From: JANLYQ01 sp031365725
GTDB taxonomy: Bacteria; Actinomycetota; Actinomycetes; JACCUZ01
Direction: 5' to 3'
Assembly (NCBI GenBank): GCA_031365725.1
Contig: JANLYQ010000018.1
Location: 56,857-120,856 of the forward strand
Length of the DNA stretch: 64,000 nucleotides
This document shows, piece by piece, positions 14,946 through 22,572 of the stretch (positions are counted from its first letter, which is position 1; every line of letters starts with the position of its first letter). The notes beneath the pieces were generated by a model. The model saw nothing but the letters and a program-made list of their open reading frames with translations. It made no database searches and was not told where the DNA came from. A program made the position numbers and the translations under genes.

Positions 14946-15964
14946 GCCCGCGCGCCGTCGCGCAGCAGCCCCGCGGCCTCGACCGCCCAGTAGGTCAGCA
15001 CGATGCCCGCACCCGCACGGCGCACCGCGGTCAGCGTCTCGACGATGGTGCGTTCGCGGTCGAGCCAACCTCGCTCGAACGCCGCCTCAGCCATGGAGAA
15101 CTCACCCGAAACCTGATACGCAGCAACGGGCACGCCGTGTCGCGAAGCCTCGTCGGCCACCCGGCGCAGCACGTCGAGGTAAGGCAGCGCGGGCTTCACC
15201 ATCACGATGTCGGCACCTTCGGCGAGGTCGAGCGCCAGCTCGCGCATCGCCTCGTCGGCATTGGCCGGGTCCTGCTGGTAGGTGCGCCGGTCCCCCTGCA
15301 GTGTCGACTCGACCGCGTCGCGGAACGGGCCGTAGAACGCAGAGGCGTACTTCGCGGTGTAGGCGAGAACCGCAGTGTCGAGGAAGCGGTCACCGTCGAG
15401 GGCAGCGCGCACCACGCCGACCTGGCCGTCCATCATCCCGGACAGGCCCAGCACGTGCGCCCCGGCGCTCGCCTGCGCGAGAGCCATCTCGGCGTAACGC
15501 ACCAGCGTGGCGTCATTGTCGACGGACCCGTCGGCCGCGAGGACCCCACAGTGACCGTGGTCGGTGAACTCGTCCAGGCACAGGTCGGCCATCACCACCG
15601 TGGCCTCGCCGACCTCTGCCACCACGTCGCGGATCGCGACGTTGAGGATGCCGTCGTCGTCGGTCGCACCGCGGCCCGTCGCATCACGTGAGGACGGCAC
15701 ACCGAAGAGCATCAACCCGCCGACACCGGCCGCCACCGCCTCGGCCGCCGCCTTGCGCAGCGAGTCGCGCGAGTGCTGCACCACACCGGGCATCGAGGCT
15801 ATCGGCGCCGGAGCATCGAGACCCTCACGCACGAACATCGGCAGCACCAGGTCACCCGGCGCCGGCCGGGTCTGAGTCACCAGTGCCCGCAGCGACGCCG
15901 ACGACCGCAGCCGCCGCGGCCGGGCCGACGGGAACTGGGCCGACGGGAACTGGGCCGACGTCAT
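14942..15964 (-). CDS. hemB: HemB, porphobilinogen synthase
   Basis: This enzyme condenses two 5-aminolevulinates to porphobilinogen. It has about 340 residues. The metal-ligand region DLCLDEFTDHGHCGVL (near residue 125) has zinc-type cysteines, and the two active-site lysines are in AYTAKYASAFYGPF and MVKPALPYLD. The first 15 residues contain a tandem SAQFP repeat encoded by a 15-bp DNA repeat. The ATG at 15964 follows the hemD stop by one base. Confidence 0.95.
   Translation of the reverse strand: MTSAQFPSAQFPSARPRRLRSSASLRALVTQTRPAPGDLVLPMFVREGLDAPAPIASMPGVVQHSRDSLRKAAAEAVAAGVGGLMLFGVPSSRDATGRGATDDDGILNVAIRDVVAEVGEATVVMADLCLDEFTDHGHCGVLAADGSVDNDATLVRYAEMALAQASAGAHVLGLSGMMDGQVGVVRAALDGDRFLDTAVLAYTAKYASAFYGPFRDAVESTLQGDRRTYQQDPANADEAMRELALDLAEGADIVMVKPALPYLDVLRRVADEASRHGVPVAAYQVSGEFSMAEAAFERGWLDRERTIVETLTAVRRAGAGIVLTYWAVEAAGLLRDGARA
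15922..15960 (-). repeat. hemB: 15-bp tandem repeat in the 5' end of hemB
   Basis: GGGCCGACGGGAACT occurs twice in tandem (15922-15936, 15937-15951), followed by the first 9 bp of a third copy (15952-15960). Because the unit is a multiple of three, changes in copy number would only lengthen or shorten the SAQFP peptide run at the HemB N-terminus without a frameshift. Confidence 0.85.
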
Positions 15965-15965
15965 C

Positions 15966-17564
15966 TCAGGTCGCGCGACGACGGGCCGCCGTGCGCCGCT
16001 GCGACGGGCGCAGCACCGGCTCGCCGGCCGTGATCGCCGCCGCCCGCAGGCTCGTGCCGTACTCCGACAGCGCGCTCGCGAGGTCGGCGACCGAGGGTGA
16101 CGAGGCGAGCACGTCGACCCGCAGGCCGTGCTCCTCCGCCGTCTTGGCCGTCGCCGGGCCGATGCACGCGATCACCGTCGACGGGTGCGGTTTGCCGGCG
16201 ATGCCGACCAGGTTGCGCACCGTGGAGGACGAGGTGAACACGACCGCGTCGTAGCCACCGCTCTTGATCGCCTCGCGGATCGGCGCCGCCGGCGGGGCCG
16301 CCCGCACCGTGCGGTAGGCCGTGACGTCGTCGACCTCCCAGCCACGCTCCACGAGGCCGGCCACGAGGTTCTCGGTGGCGATGTCGGCCCGCGGCAGGAA
16401 GACCCGGTCGATCGGGTCGAACACCGCGTCGTACGGCGGCCAGTCCTCGAGCAGCCCGGCGGCGGACTGCTCACCACTGGGCACGAGATCGGGCTTGATG
16501 CCCCACGCCAGCAGGTCGGCGGCGGTCTGGTCGCCCACCGCGGCGACCCGGATGCCGGCGAAGGCGCGGGCGTCCAGGCCGTACTCCTCGAAGCGCTCGC
16601 GGACCGCCTTGACGGCGTTGCGCGAGGTGAACGCCACCCACTCGTAGCGTCCGGTCACCAGGCCCTTGATCGCGCGTTCCATCTGCTGCGGTGTGCGGGG
16701 CGGCTCGACCGCGATGGTCGGCACCTCCTCCGACACCGCACCGAACGCGCGCAGCCGGGACGACAGGGCACCGGCCTGCTCCTTGGTGCGCGGTACGAGC
16801 ACCCGCCAGCCGAACAGCGGCTTGGTCTCGAACCACGACAGTGTGTCGCGCAGAGCCACGGTGTCGCCGACGACGGTGATCGTCGGCGGCGCGAGCTTGG
16901 CGGCCTTGACGTCGGCGGCGATGCGCTCGAGGGTCGAGGCGACCGTGCGCTGGTGGGTGGTGGTGCCCAGCTGGGTCATAGCGACCGGGGTCTCCGCCGG
17001 GCGGCCCGCCGCGATCAGCGCCTTGGCCGCCTCGCCGATCACGCCGGTCGCCGAGAGCAGCACGAGCGTCGCGGTGCCGGATCCGAGCCCGCTCCAGTCG
17101 ACCGAGCCCTCGGCGACGTTGACCACCCGCACCTCGCGGTGCTTGGCGGAGGTGAGCGGGATGCCGGCGTAGGCCGGGACGGCGGTGATCGCCGAGTCGC
17201 CGGGCACCTCCTCGAAGGCGATGCCGGCCTTGGCGCAGCCGACCGCTTCCTCCGAGCCGGTCGCGTAGAGGAACGGGTCGCCGTCGAGCAGCCGCACGAC
17301 GTTGCCGCCGCCCTTGGCCGCCTTGACGACGAGTCGAGCGCGGACCGCATGGCTCAGCGGTTGGCCGTCATCACCGAGCGAGCCGTCGACGACCTCGACG
17401 TCGGGGCGACAGAACCTCGCCACGAAGTCGGCATCCTGGGACTCGGTCACGACCACGTCGGCCGAGGCGAGCAGCTCGACGGCACGCACCGTCAGCAGCT
17501 CGGGGTCACCGGGGCCCGCGCCGACGAAGGCCACGGTGCCGAGGGGCTTGATCTTCCGGGTCAT
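15966..17564 (-). CDS. hemD: Bifunctional uroporphyrinogen-III C-methyltransferase / uroporphyrinogen-III synthase
   Basis: This fusion of about 532 residues has an N-terminal SUMT (CobA-like) tetrapyrrole methylase domain and a C-terminal HemD domain. The methylase starts GTVAFVGAGPGDPELLTVRA, the SAM-binding P-loop, and includes RLLDGDPFLYATGSEEA and VPGDSAITAVPAYAGIPLT. The HemD half (from about residue 265, GWRVLVPRTKEQAGALSSRL) has WVAFTSRNAVKAV and VVFTSSSTVRNLV. It cyclises hydroxymethylbilane and can divert product to siroheme or cobalamin. ATG 17564 has a GGAAAG ribosome site. An 80-bp gap separates it from hemC, longer than elsewhere in this train. Confidence 0.93.
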   Translation of the reverse strand: MTRKIKPLGTVAFVGAGPGDPELLTVRAVELLASADVVVTESQDADFVARFCRPDVEVVDGSLGDDGQPLSHAVRARLVVKAAKGGGNVVRLLDGDPFLYATGSEEAVGCAKAGIAFEEVPGDSAITAVPAYAGIPLTSAKHREVRVVNVAEGSVDWSGLGSGTATLVLLSATGVIGEAAKALIAAGRPAETPVAMTQLGTTTHQRTVASTLERIAADVKAAKLAPPTITVVGDTVALRDTLSWFETKPLFGWRVLVPRTKEQAGALSSRLRAFGAVSEEVPTIAVEPPRTPQQMERAIKGLVTGRYEWVAFTSRNAVKAVRERFEEYGLDARAFAGIRVAAVGDQTAADLLAWGIKPDLVPSGEQSAAGLLEDWPPYDAVFDPIDRVFLPRADIATENLVAGLVERGWEVDDVTAYRTVRAAPPAAPIREAIKSGGYDAVVFTSSSTVRNLVGIAGKPHPSTVIACIGPATAKTAEEHGLRVDVLASSPSVADLASALSEYGTSLRAAAITAGEPVLRPSQRRTAARRRAT

Positions 17565-17644
17565 CGCTGTCTTTCCGCTCGTGGACGGGGTGTGGGCTGA
17601 GTCGGGCACTGCTTCTGGTACTGGTCTCTTACGTCTGCTGGTGG

Positions 17645-18583
17645 TCACGGGATGCGTTCTCCCATCAGGTCGGCGGCACCTTCGCCGAGGAGGTCGGCGG
17701 CCAGGTCGCGGCCGATGCGTTCGGCCTGGTGCAACGGCCCGGTGGCGGAGAGGCGTACGGCGGCCGCGCCGTCGATGCTGCTCACGACGGCGCGTAGGTA
17801 GATCTCGGGCTCCTCGCTGCCGGACTCGGGGTCGGCGGCCTCGGCGAGGGCGCCGACCGGAGCCGAGCAGCCGGCCTCGAGGGCACCGAGCAGGCTGCGC
17901 TCGGCGGTGACCGTCGCGCGGGAACCGGTGTCGTCGAGCACCGCAAGCAGCGCAGCCGTCGCCGCGTCGTCGGCGCGGCACTCGAGAGCCAGCGCACCCT
18001 GCCCCGGCGCCGGCAGCATCTGCAGCGGGTCGAGGGTCTCGGTCACGGCGTCGAGGCGGCCGAGCCGGGCAAGACCGGCCCGCGCCAGCAGGATGCCGTC
18101 GACGGTGCCGTCGACCACCATGCGGAGCCGGGTGTCGACGTTGCCACGGATGTCGACCACGTCGAGCCCGAGCCCGAGGGCGCGCACCTGGGCTGTCCGT
18201 CGCGGTGATCCGGTCCCGAGCCGGGACCCGGCCGGCAGCTCACCGAGCACGAGCCCGTCGCGGGCAACCAAGGCATCCCGCGGGTCGGCGCGCCGCGGCA
18301 CCGCGGCCAGGGTGATGCCCTCGGCAGCACCAGTCGGAAGGTCCTTGAGCGAGTGCACGGCGAAGTCGACCTCACCGGCCAGCAACGCGTCGCGCAGCGC
18401 CGAGACGAACACACCCGTCCCGCCGATCTGGGCCAGCGCAGCCGAGGACGTGTCGCCGTACGTCGTCACCGGGACGAGCACGACGATGCGTCCGGTGGCC
18501 TGGGTGAGGTCGTCGGCCACCAGCAGCGCCTGCGCGGTGGCGAGGGCGCTGCGTCGGGTGCCGAGCCGCAGCGGCGCGGTCAT
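17645..18583 (-). CDS. hemC: HemC, hydroxymethylbilane synthase
   Basis: This porphobilinogen deaminase of about 312 residues polymerises four porphobilinogens. It begins LRLGTRRSALATAQ and has FAVHSLKDLPT, DIRGNVDTRLR, LPAPGQGALALE and LEAGCSAPVGA, the last holding the dipyrromethane-cofactor cysteine near residue 240. ATG 18583 overlaps the hemA stop by four bases. The longer frame upstream is a shadow of hemA. Confidence 0.95.
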   Translation of the reverse strand: MTAPLRLGTRRSALATAQALLVADDLTQATGRIVVLVPVTTYGDTSSAALAQIGGTGVFVSALRDALLAGEVDFAVHSLKDLPTGAAEGITLAAVPRRADPRDALVARDGLVLGELPAGSRLGTGSPRRTAQVRALGLGLDVVDIRGNVDTRLRMVVDGTVDGILLARAGLARLGRLDAVTETLDPLQMLPAPGQGALALECRADDAATAALLAVLDDTGSRATVTAERSLLGALEAGCSAPVGALAEAADPESGSEEPEIYLRAVVSSIDGAAAVRLSATGPLHQAERIGRDLAADLLGEGAADLMGERIP

Positions 18584-19944
18584 GAGGTGCTCCCGGGCGA
18601 CAAGGGCACCGCTGTGTCCGACAACGGCACCGCGGGGACAGACGGCTCGGGAGCCACGTCGGCCCGGATGACGGCTTCGACCGTCTTGGGGTCGAGCCCG
18701 AACAGCTTGCGCAGCGCGTCGGCGTAGGACTGGCCGCCCGGCTCCTCGGCGAGCTGCTTGACCCGGACGGTGGGGGCGTGCAGCAGCTTGTCGACGACGC
18801 GGGCCACGGTCTGCTCGATCTCGGCCTGCGCGCGCGGGTCGAGGTCGGGCAGGCGCCCGGAAAGGCGCACGAGCTCGGAGCGCACGACACCGTCGGCCAT
18901 CTCGCGCAGCGCCACGACGGTCGGGGCGACGCTGACGGCGCGCTGCCATCCCAGGAACGCCGCGACCTCGTCGGCGACGATCGCGCGGGTGGCCTCGACA
19001 TCGGCGGCGTGCTCGGAGGTGGCGAGGACCGCGGCCAGGTCTTCGAGGTCGATGACCGTGACACCGGGTACGTCGTGGGCCGACGGCTCGACGTCGCGCG
19101 GCAGGGCCAGGTCGAGGACCACGAGCGGGCGGTCCGGTCGCCCCGCCACAGCAGCGCGCAGCTGGTCGGCGGAGAGCACGTGGCCGACCGCTCCGGTGCA
19201 GGACACGACCAGGTCGGCGGTGGCGAGAGCGGCGTCGAGCTCGGCCAGCGGACGCGCCGTGCCACCGACCGCCATGGCCAGCCGCTCGGCGGCCTCGAGG
19301 GTGCGGTTGGCCACCACGACGTGGCCGGCACCGGCCTGGGTGAGCACGGTGGCCGAGAGGCTGGACATCGCCCCGGCACCGACCACCAGCACCTCGGAGC
19401 CGGCGACCGGCCCACGGACGGCCGCCGCAGCGTCGACCCCCGCGGTGACCAGGGAGCGGCCGGCACGGTCGATGCCGGTCTCGGCGCGGGCGCGCTTGCC
19501 GACGCGCAGGGCCTGCTGGGCGAGCTCGCCCAGCTGCCGTCCGGCGGCACCGGACTCCTGCGCGCGGCGCAGCGCCAGCCGCACCTGGCCCAGCACCTGG
19601 CTCTCCCCGACGACCATCGAGTCCAGCCCGCAGGCAACCGAGAACAGGTGCGCCACCGCGCGGTCCTCGTAGTGCACGAACAGGTGCCCGGTCAGCTCGT
19701 CGAGGTCGACCCCGGACTGCCGCGCGAGCAGCTCGGACACCTCGCCCAGACCGCCGTGGAACTTGTCGACCTCCGCGTAGACCTCGACCCGGTTGCAGGT
19801 CGAGAGGACCAGCGCCTCGGTGGCGTGCTCACCCTCGAGCAGGTCGTGCAGCAGCTTGCCGACCGCGTCCTCGGTGAGCACGACACGTTCGAGCAGGTCG
19901 ACCGGTGCGCTGCGGTGGGACAGGCCCACGACCAAGACGCTCAT
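18580..19944 (-). CDS. hemA: HemA, glutamyl-tRNA reductase
   Basis: This is the first committed enzyme of the C5 pathway; it reduces glutamyl-tRNA(Glu) to glutamate-1-semialdehyde with NADPH. The protein of about 454 residues starts SVLVVGLSHRSAPVDLLERV and has LSTCNRVEVYAEVDKFH with the catalytic cysteine near residue 50. CGLDSMVVGESQVLGQVR follows, then the NADPH Rossmann segment VLVVGAGAMSSLSATVL. The last 40 residues are Pro/Ser-rich. ATG 19944 overlaps the TGA of rex by four bases, so production of reductase is coupled to the redox sensor. Confidence 0.95.
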   Translation of the reverse strand: MSVLVVGLSHRSAPVDLLERVVLTEDAVGKLLHDLLEGEHATEALVLSTCNRVEVYAEVDKFHGGLGEVSELLARQSGVDLDELTGHLFVHYEDRAVAHLFSVACGLDSMVVGESQVLGQVRLALRRAQESGAAGRQLGELAQQALRVGKRARAETGIDRAGRSLVTAGVDAAAAVRGPVAGSEVLVVGAGAMSSLSATVLTQAGAGHVVVANRTLEAAERLAMAVGGTARPLAELDAALATADLVVSCTGAVGHVLSADQLRAAVAGRPDRPLVVLDLALPRDVEPSAHDVPGVTVIDLEDLAAVLATSEHAADVEATRAIVADEVAAFLGWQRAVSVAPTVVALREMADGVVRSELVRLSGRLPDLDPRAQAEIEQTVARVVDKLLHAPTVRVKQLAEEPGGQSYADALRKLFGLDPKTVEAVIRADVAPEPSVPAVPLSDTAVPLSPGSTS

Positions 19945-20738
19945 CGACGCCCGGCCCGGGCGAGGTGGGCGAACGGTCGACCGACATGGTCGGCGGGGCT
20001 GGACTGGCTGCCCAGCTTGCGCTGCTCGTGGTAGGCCAGGATCTGCAGCTCGATCGACATGTCGACCTTGCGGACCTCGACGTGGTCGGGCACGACCAGG
20101 ACGCTCGGGGCGAAGTTCAGGATGCTGCTGACCCCGGCGGTGACCAACCGGTCGCAGACCTCCTGGGCAGCCACAGCAGGGGTGGCGACCACGCCGATGG
20201 CGACGCCGAGGTCGGACACGATGTCCTCGAGGCGGTCCAGCGACTGGACGGTCAGCCCGGCCACCTCGGTGCCCACGATGGTGGGGTCGGCGTCGACCAG
20301 CGCCTTGATGGCAAAGCCGCGAGAGGCGAAGCCGCCGTAGTTGGCCAGCGCATGGCCCAGGTGGCCCAGCCCGACGATGACGACGCCCCAGTCCTGGGTG
20401 AGCCCGAGCTCGCGGGACACCTGGAAGACCAGGTAGTCGACGTCGTAGCCGACGCCCCGGGTGCCGTAGGAACCCAGGTGGGAGAGGTCCTTGCGCAGCT
20501 TGGCCGAGTTCACTCCGGTCGCGGCAGCGAGACCCTCGGAGGAGACAGTCGAGACGCCTTCGTCGGCGAGCACGCCGAGCGCCCGCAGATAGAGCGGCAG
20601 GCGCGCCACCGTGGCCTCGGGGATGCCTTGCCGGGTGGGACCGGGTCGACCCGGTCGACTCACTCGTGGGCTCCGCCCAGGCTCGGCAGCAGGCCGGCTG
20701 ACGCCGGTCCGCGATGCACTCGCCTCAGGGCTCGTCAC
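19941..20738 (-). CDS. rex: Rex, NADH/NAD+-sensing transcriptional repressor
   Basis: This protein of about 265 residues has an N-terminal winged helix (SSEGLAAATGVNSAKLRKDL, then SHLGSYGTRGVGYDVDYL) and a C-terminal Rossmann NADH-binding domain (WGVVIVGLGHLGHALANY). Rex releases DNA when NADH rises and in Streptomyces controls rex-hemACD and respiratory genes. A 45-residue Pro/Arg/Ser-rich extension precedes the DNA-binding domain. The start is GTG 20738 with a GGGAG-like site. It heads the heme/cytochrome gene train, and its own promoter carries a Rex-type operator at 20797-20814. Confidence 0.94.
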   Translation of the reverse strand: MTSPEASASRTGVSRPAAEPGRSPRVSRPGRPGPTRQGIPEATVARLPLYLRALGVLADEGVSTVSSEGLAAATGVNSAKLRKDLSHLGSYGTRGVGYDVDYLVFQVSRELGLTQDWGVVIVGLGHLGHALANYGGFASRGFAIKALVDADPTIVGTEVAGLTVQSLDRLEDIVSDLGVAIGVVATPAVAAQEVCDRLVTAGVSSILNFAPSVLVVPDHVEVRKVDMSIELQILAYHEQRKLGSQSSPADHVGRPFAHLARAGRR

Positions 20739-20785
20739 GGGACTCCCACTCCGCCGGTGACCGCATGCCGCCGCGCGTGTCCGCC

Positions 20786-20814
20786 AGGTTAGGCGCTTGT
20801 GAACGAGAGCACAA
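20786..20814 (-). promoter_or_regulatory. Promoter of rex-hem train with overlapping Rex operator
   Basis: TTGTGAACGAGAGCACAA (20797-20814) matches the Rex operator pattern TTGTGAA-N4-TTCACAA with an imperfect second half. On the minus strand a -35 TTGTGC (20809-20814) and a -10 TAACCT (20786-20791) are separated by exactly 17 nt, so the Rex site covers the -35 and most of the spacer. This geometry predicts repression of rex-hemACD at low NADH. Confidence 0.8.
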
Positions 20815-20834
20815 AGTGAGCGGAGTGGCGCTGG

Positions 20835-21074
20835 TCAGCGGGTGAGTGCGGCCCGCAGCCGGTCCTCGGAGACCCGCCAGAAGTCGTGCTGGGCCCCGTC
20901 CACGAGGGTGACCGGGATCTGCTCCCAGTACTCGGCGTACAGCTCGGGCTCGTCCAGGATGTTGCGCTCGACGAACTCCTCACCCAGCTCGGCCGTCACG
21001 CGGGCGACCACGGTGCGGGCGTCGTCGCAGAGGTGACAGCCCGGCTTGCCGATGAGGGTGACGCGAGGCTGCAC
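20835..21074 (-). CDS. Glutaredoxin-like (DUF836) protein
   Basis: This is a small thioredoxin-fold protein of 79 residues with the motif GKPGCHLCDDAR (CHLC, residues ~13-16) and IPVTLVDG, the cis-proline loop near residue 54. It is cytosolic and probably a dithiol oxidoreductase, partner unknown. The GTG start at 21074 lies 7 nt after TAGGCT on the minus strand, so the mRNA is probably leaderless. It is divergent from the HAD gene and keeps the Streptomyces order between rex and the HAD/bldN genes. Confidence 0.85.
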   Translation of the reverse strand: MQPRVTLIGKPGCHLCDDARTVVARVTAELGEEFVERNILDEPELYAEYWEQIPVTLVDGAQHDFWRVSEDRLRAALTR

Positions 21075-21081
21075 GCCATCG

Positions 21082-21106
21082 AGCCTAAGCCGCTCCGGCC
21101 TAGGGT
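21082..21106. promoter_or_regulatory. Divergent pair of -10 elements (glutaredoxin / HAD)
   Basis: TAGGCT on the minus strand (21082-21087) lies 7 nt before GTG 21074. TAGGGT on the plus strand (21101-21106) lies 6 nt before ATG 21113. The whole intergenic region is 38 bp, so each promoter's -35 region must overlap the other's -10 or coding sequence. Simultaneous transcription should be mutually exclusive. Confidence 0.55.
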
Positions 21107-21112
21107 TGGGTC

Positions 21113-21901
21113 ATGGTGGCGACCGACCCGAACGCTGCGGCGTTCTTCGACGTCGACAACACGGTCATGCAGGGCGCGTCGATGTTCCACCTGGCCCGGG
21201 GTCTCTATGCCCGGGACTTCTTCACCGTCGGCGACCTGACGCGCTTCGCCTGGGCGCAGGCCCGGTTCCGGCTGGTCGGCAACGAGGACATGGGCACCGT
21301 GCACAGGGCCCGGGACACCGCGTTGTCCTTCGTCGCCGGTCACACGGTGGCCGAGCTCACGGCGATCGGCGAGGACGTGTTCGACGAGGTGATGGCACGC
21401 AAGGTGTGGCCCGGCACCAAGGCGTTGGCGCAGATGCACCTGGATGCCGGCCAGCGGGTGTGGCTGGTGACCGCGACCCCGGTCGAGGTGGCCGACGTCA
21501 TCGCCCGCCGGCTCGGGCTCACCGGTGCGCTGGGCACGGTCGCCGAGACCGAGGACGGGGTCTATACCGGGCGCCTCGTCGGCGAGATCCTGCACGGCCC
21601 GGCCAAGGCCGATTCCATCGCCGCTCTGGCGGTCACCGAGGGCCTCGACCTGGGCGAGTGCTCGGCCTACTCCGACTCCGCCCACGACATCCCGATGCTG
21701 TCGCTCGTCGGGCACCCGTGCGCGGTCAACCCCGATGGCGCGCTGCGCAGTCACGCCCGCCGATCCGGCTGGCGAATCAGGGACTACCGGACCGGGCGCA
21801 AGGCTGCAAGAGTCGGGGTCCCGACGGCGGCTGCGGCGGGCGCGGTTGCTGGTGCGGTCGCCGCGGTGGGCGCCGTACGCCGTCGGGGTGCGGCACGGTA
21901 G
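21113..21901 (+). CDS. HAD-IB family (SerB-like) phosphatase
   Basis: This protein of about 262 residues has HAD motif I AAFFDVDNTVMQGAS near residue 10 (DxDxT nucleophile), motif II VWLVTATP, and motif III/IV as a lysine region followed by YSDSAHDIPMLSLVG. Its family includes phosphoserine-phosphatase-like enzymes; the substrate is unknown. The C-terminal 30 residues form a hydrophobic Ala/Val/Gly run (AAAAGAVAGAVAAVGAV) followed by arginines, possibly a membrane anchor. It is probably read from a leaderless mRNA. It sits just upstream of the bldN-type sigma gene, as in Streptomyces. Confidence 0.85.
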   Translation: MVATDPNAAAFFDVDNTVMQGASMFHLARGLYARDFFTVGDLTRFAWAQARFRLVGNEDMGTVHRARDTALSFVAGHTVAELTAIGEDVFDEVMARKVWPGTKALAQMHLDAGQRVWLVTATPVEVADVIARRLGLTGALGTVAETEDGVYTGRLVGEILHGPAKADSIAALAVTEGLDLGECSAYSDSAHDIPMLSLVGHPCAVNPDGALRSHARRSGWRIRDYRTGRKAARVGVPTAAAAGAVAGAVAAVGAVRRRGAAR

Positions 21902-21923
21902 ATCAGCGGAGGGGAGGCGCGCG

Positions 21924-22499
21924 GTGCAGCAGGCTCCCGACGTCGCCACCCCCGAGGTCGCCACCGCCGAGCTCGTCATCCGGGCCCAGGCCGGTGACGG
22001 CGCCGCCTTCGGTCTGATCTATGACCAGTACGTCGACAAGGTCTACCGATTCCTGCTCTGGCGGGTCGGCAGCCACCCCCTCGCCGAGGACCTGACCTCC
22101 GAGACGTTCCTCCGGGCACTACGCCGACTCGACTCCTTCACCTTCGCAGGCACCGACATCGGCGCATGGCTGATCACCATCGCCCGCAACCTGGTGCTCG
22201 ACCATCTCAAGTCCGGCCGGGCCCGGCTAGAGGTGCCGACCGCAGACATGCTCGACGTCGACCACGGCGACGACGGCCTCGAGGCGCTCGTGCTCAACCG
22301 GTGGCGGGACCATCTGCTGTTGGACGCCGTACGCCGACTGAAGCCCGACCAACGGGCGTGCATCGGGTTGCGGTTCCTGCAGGGGCTGACGCTGGCCGAG
22401 ACCGCCGAGGTGCTCGGCCGCTCCGAGGGCGCCGTCAAGCAGCTGCAGCTGCGAGCCGTCCGCGCGCTTGCCCGAGATCTTGGTCGGGAGGCGCCGTGA
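21924..22499 (+). CDS. bldN: BldN-type ECF RNA polymerase sigma factor
   Basis: This extracytoplasmic-function sigma factor of about 191 residues has region 2 as FGLIYDQYVDKVYRFLLWRV, then AEDLTSETFLRALRRLDSF and GAWLITIARNLVLDHLKS. Region 4 is LRFLQGLTLAETAEVLGRSE, followed by GAVKQLQLRAVRALAR. The whole closely resembles Streptomyces sigma-BldN, which directs aerial-mycelium genes such as chaplins and rodlins. GTG 21924 is chosen because GGAGGGGAGG (21908-21917) gives an excellent ribosome site. The downstream DUF5667 membrane protein is the expected RsbN-like anti-sigma partner. Whether this organism differentiates cannot be told from the window. Confidence 0.88.
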   Translation: MQQAPDVATPEVATAELVIRAQAGDGAAFGLIYDQYVDKVYRFLLWRVGSHPLAEDLTSETFLRALRRLDSFTFAGTDIGAWLITIARNLVLDHLKSGRARLEVPTADMLDVDHGDDGLEALVLNRWRDHLLLDAVRRLKPDQRACIGLRFLQGLTLAETAEVLGRSEGAVKQLQLRAVRALARDLGREAP

Positions 22500-22572
22500 C
22501 CACCGACCCCGCAGATCGTTGTCACAGTGAGGGTCTCCGGTCGCGGAGTCCCCGCGAGAAGGGGGCCTGCGC

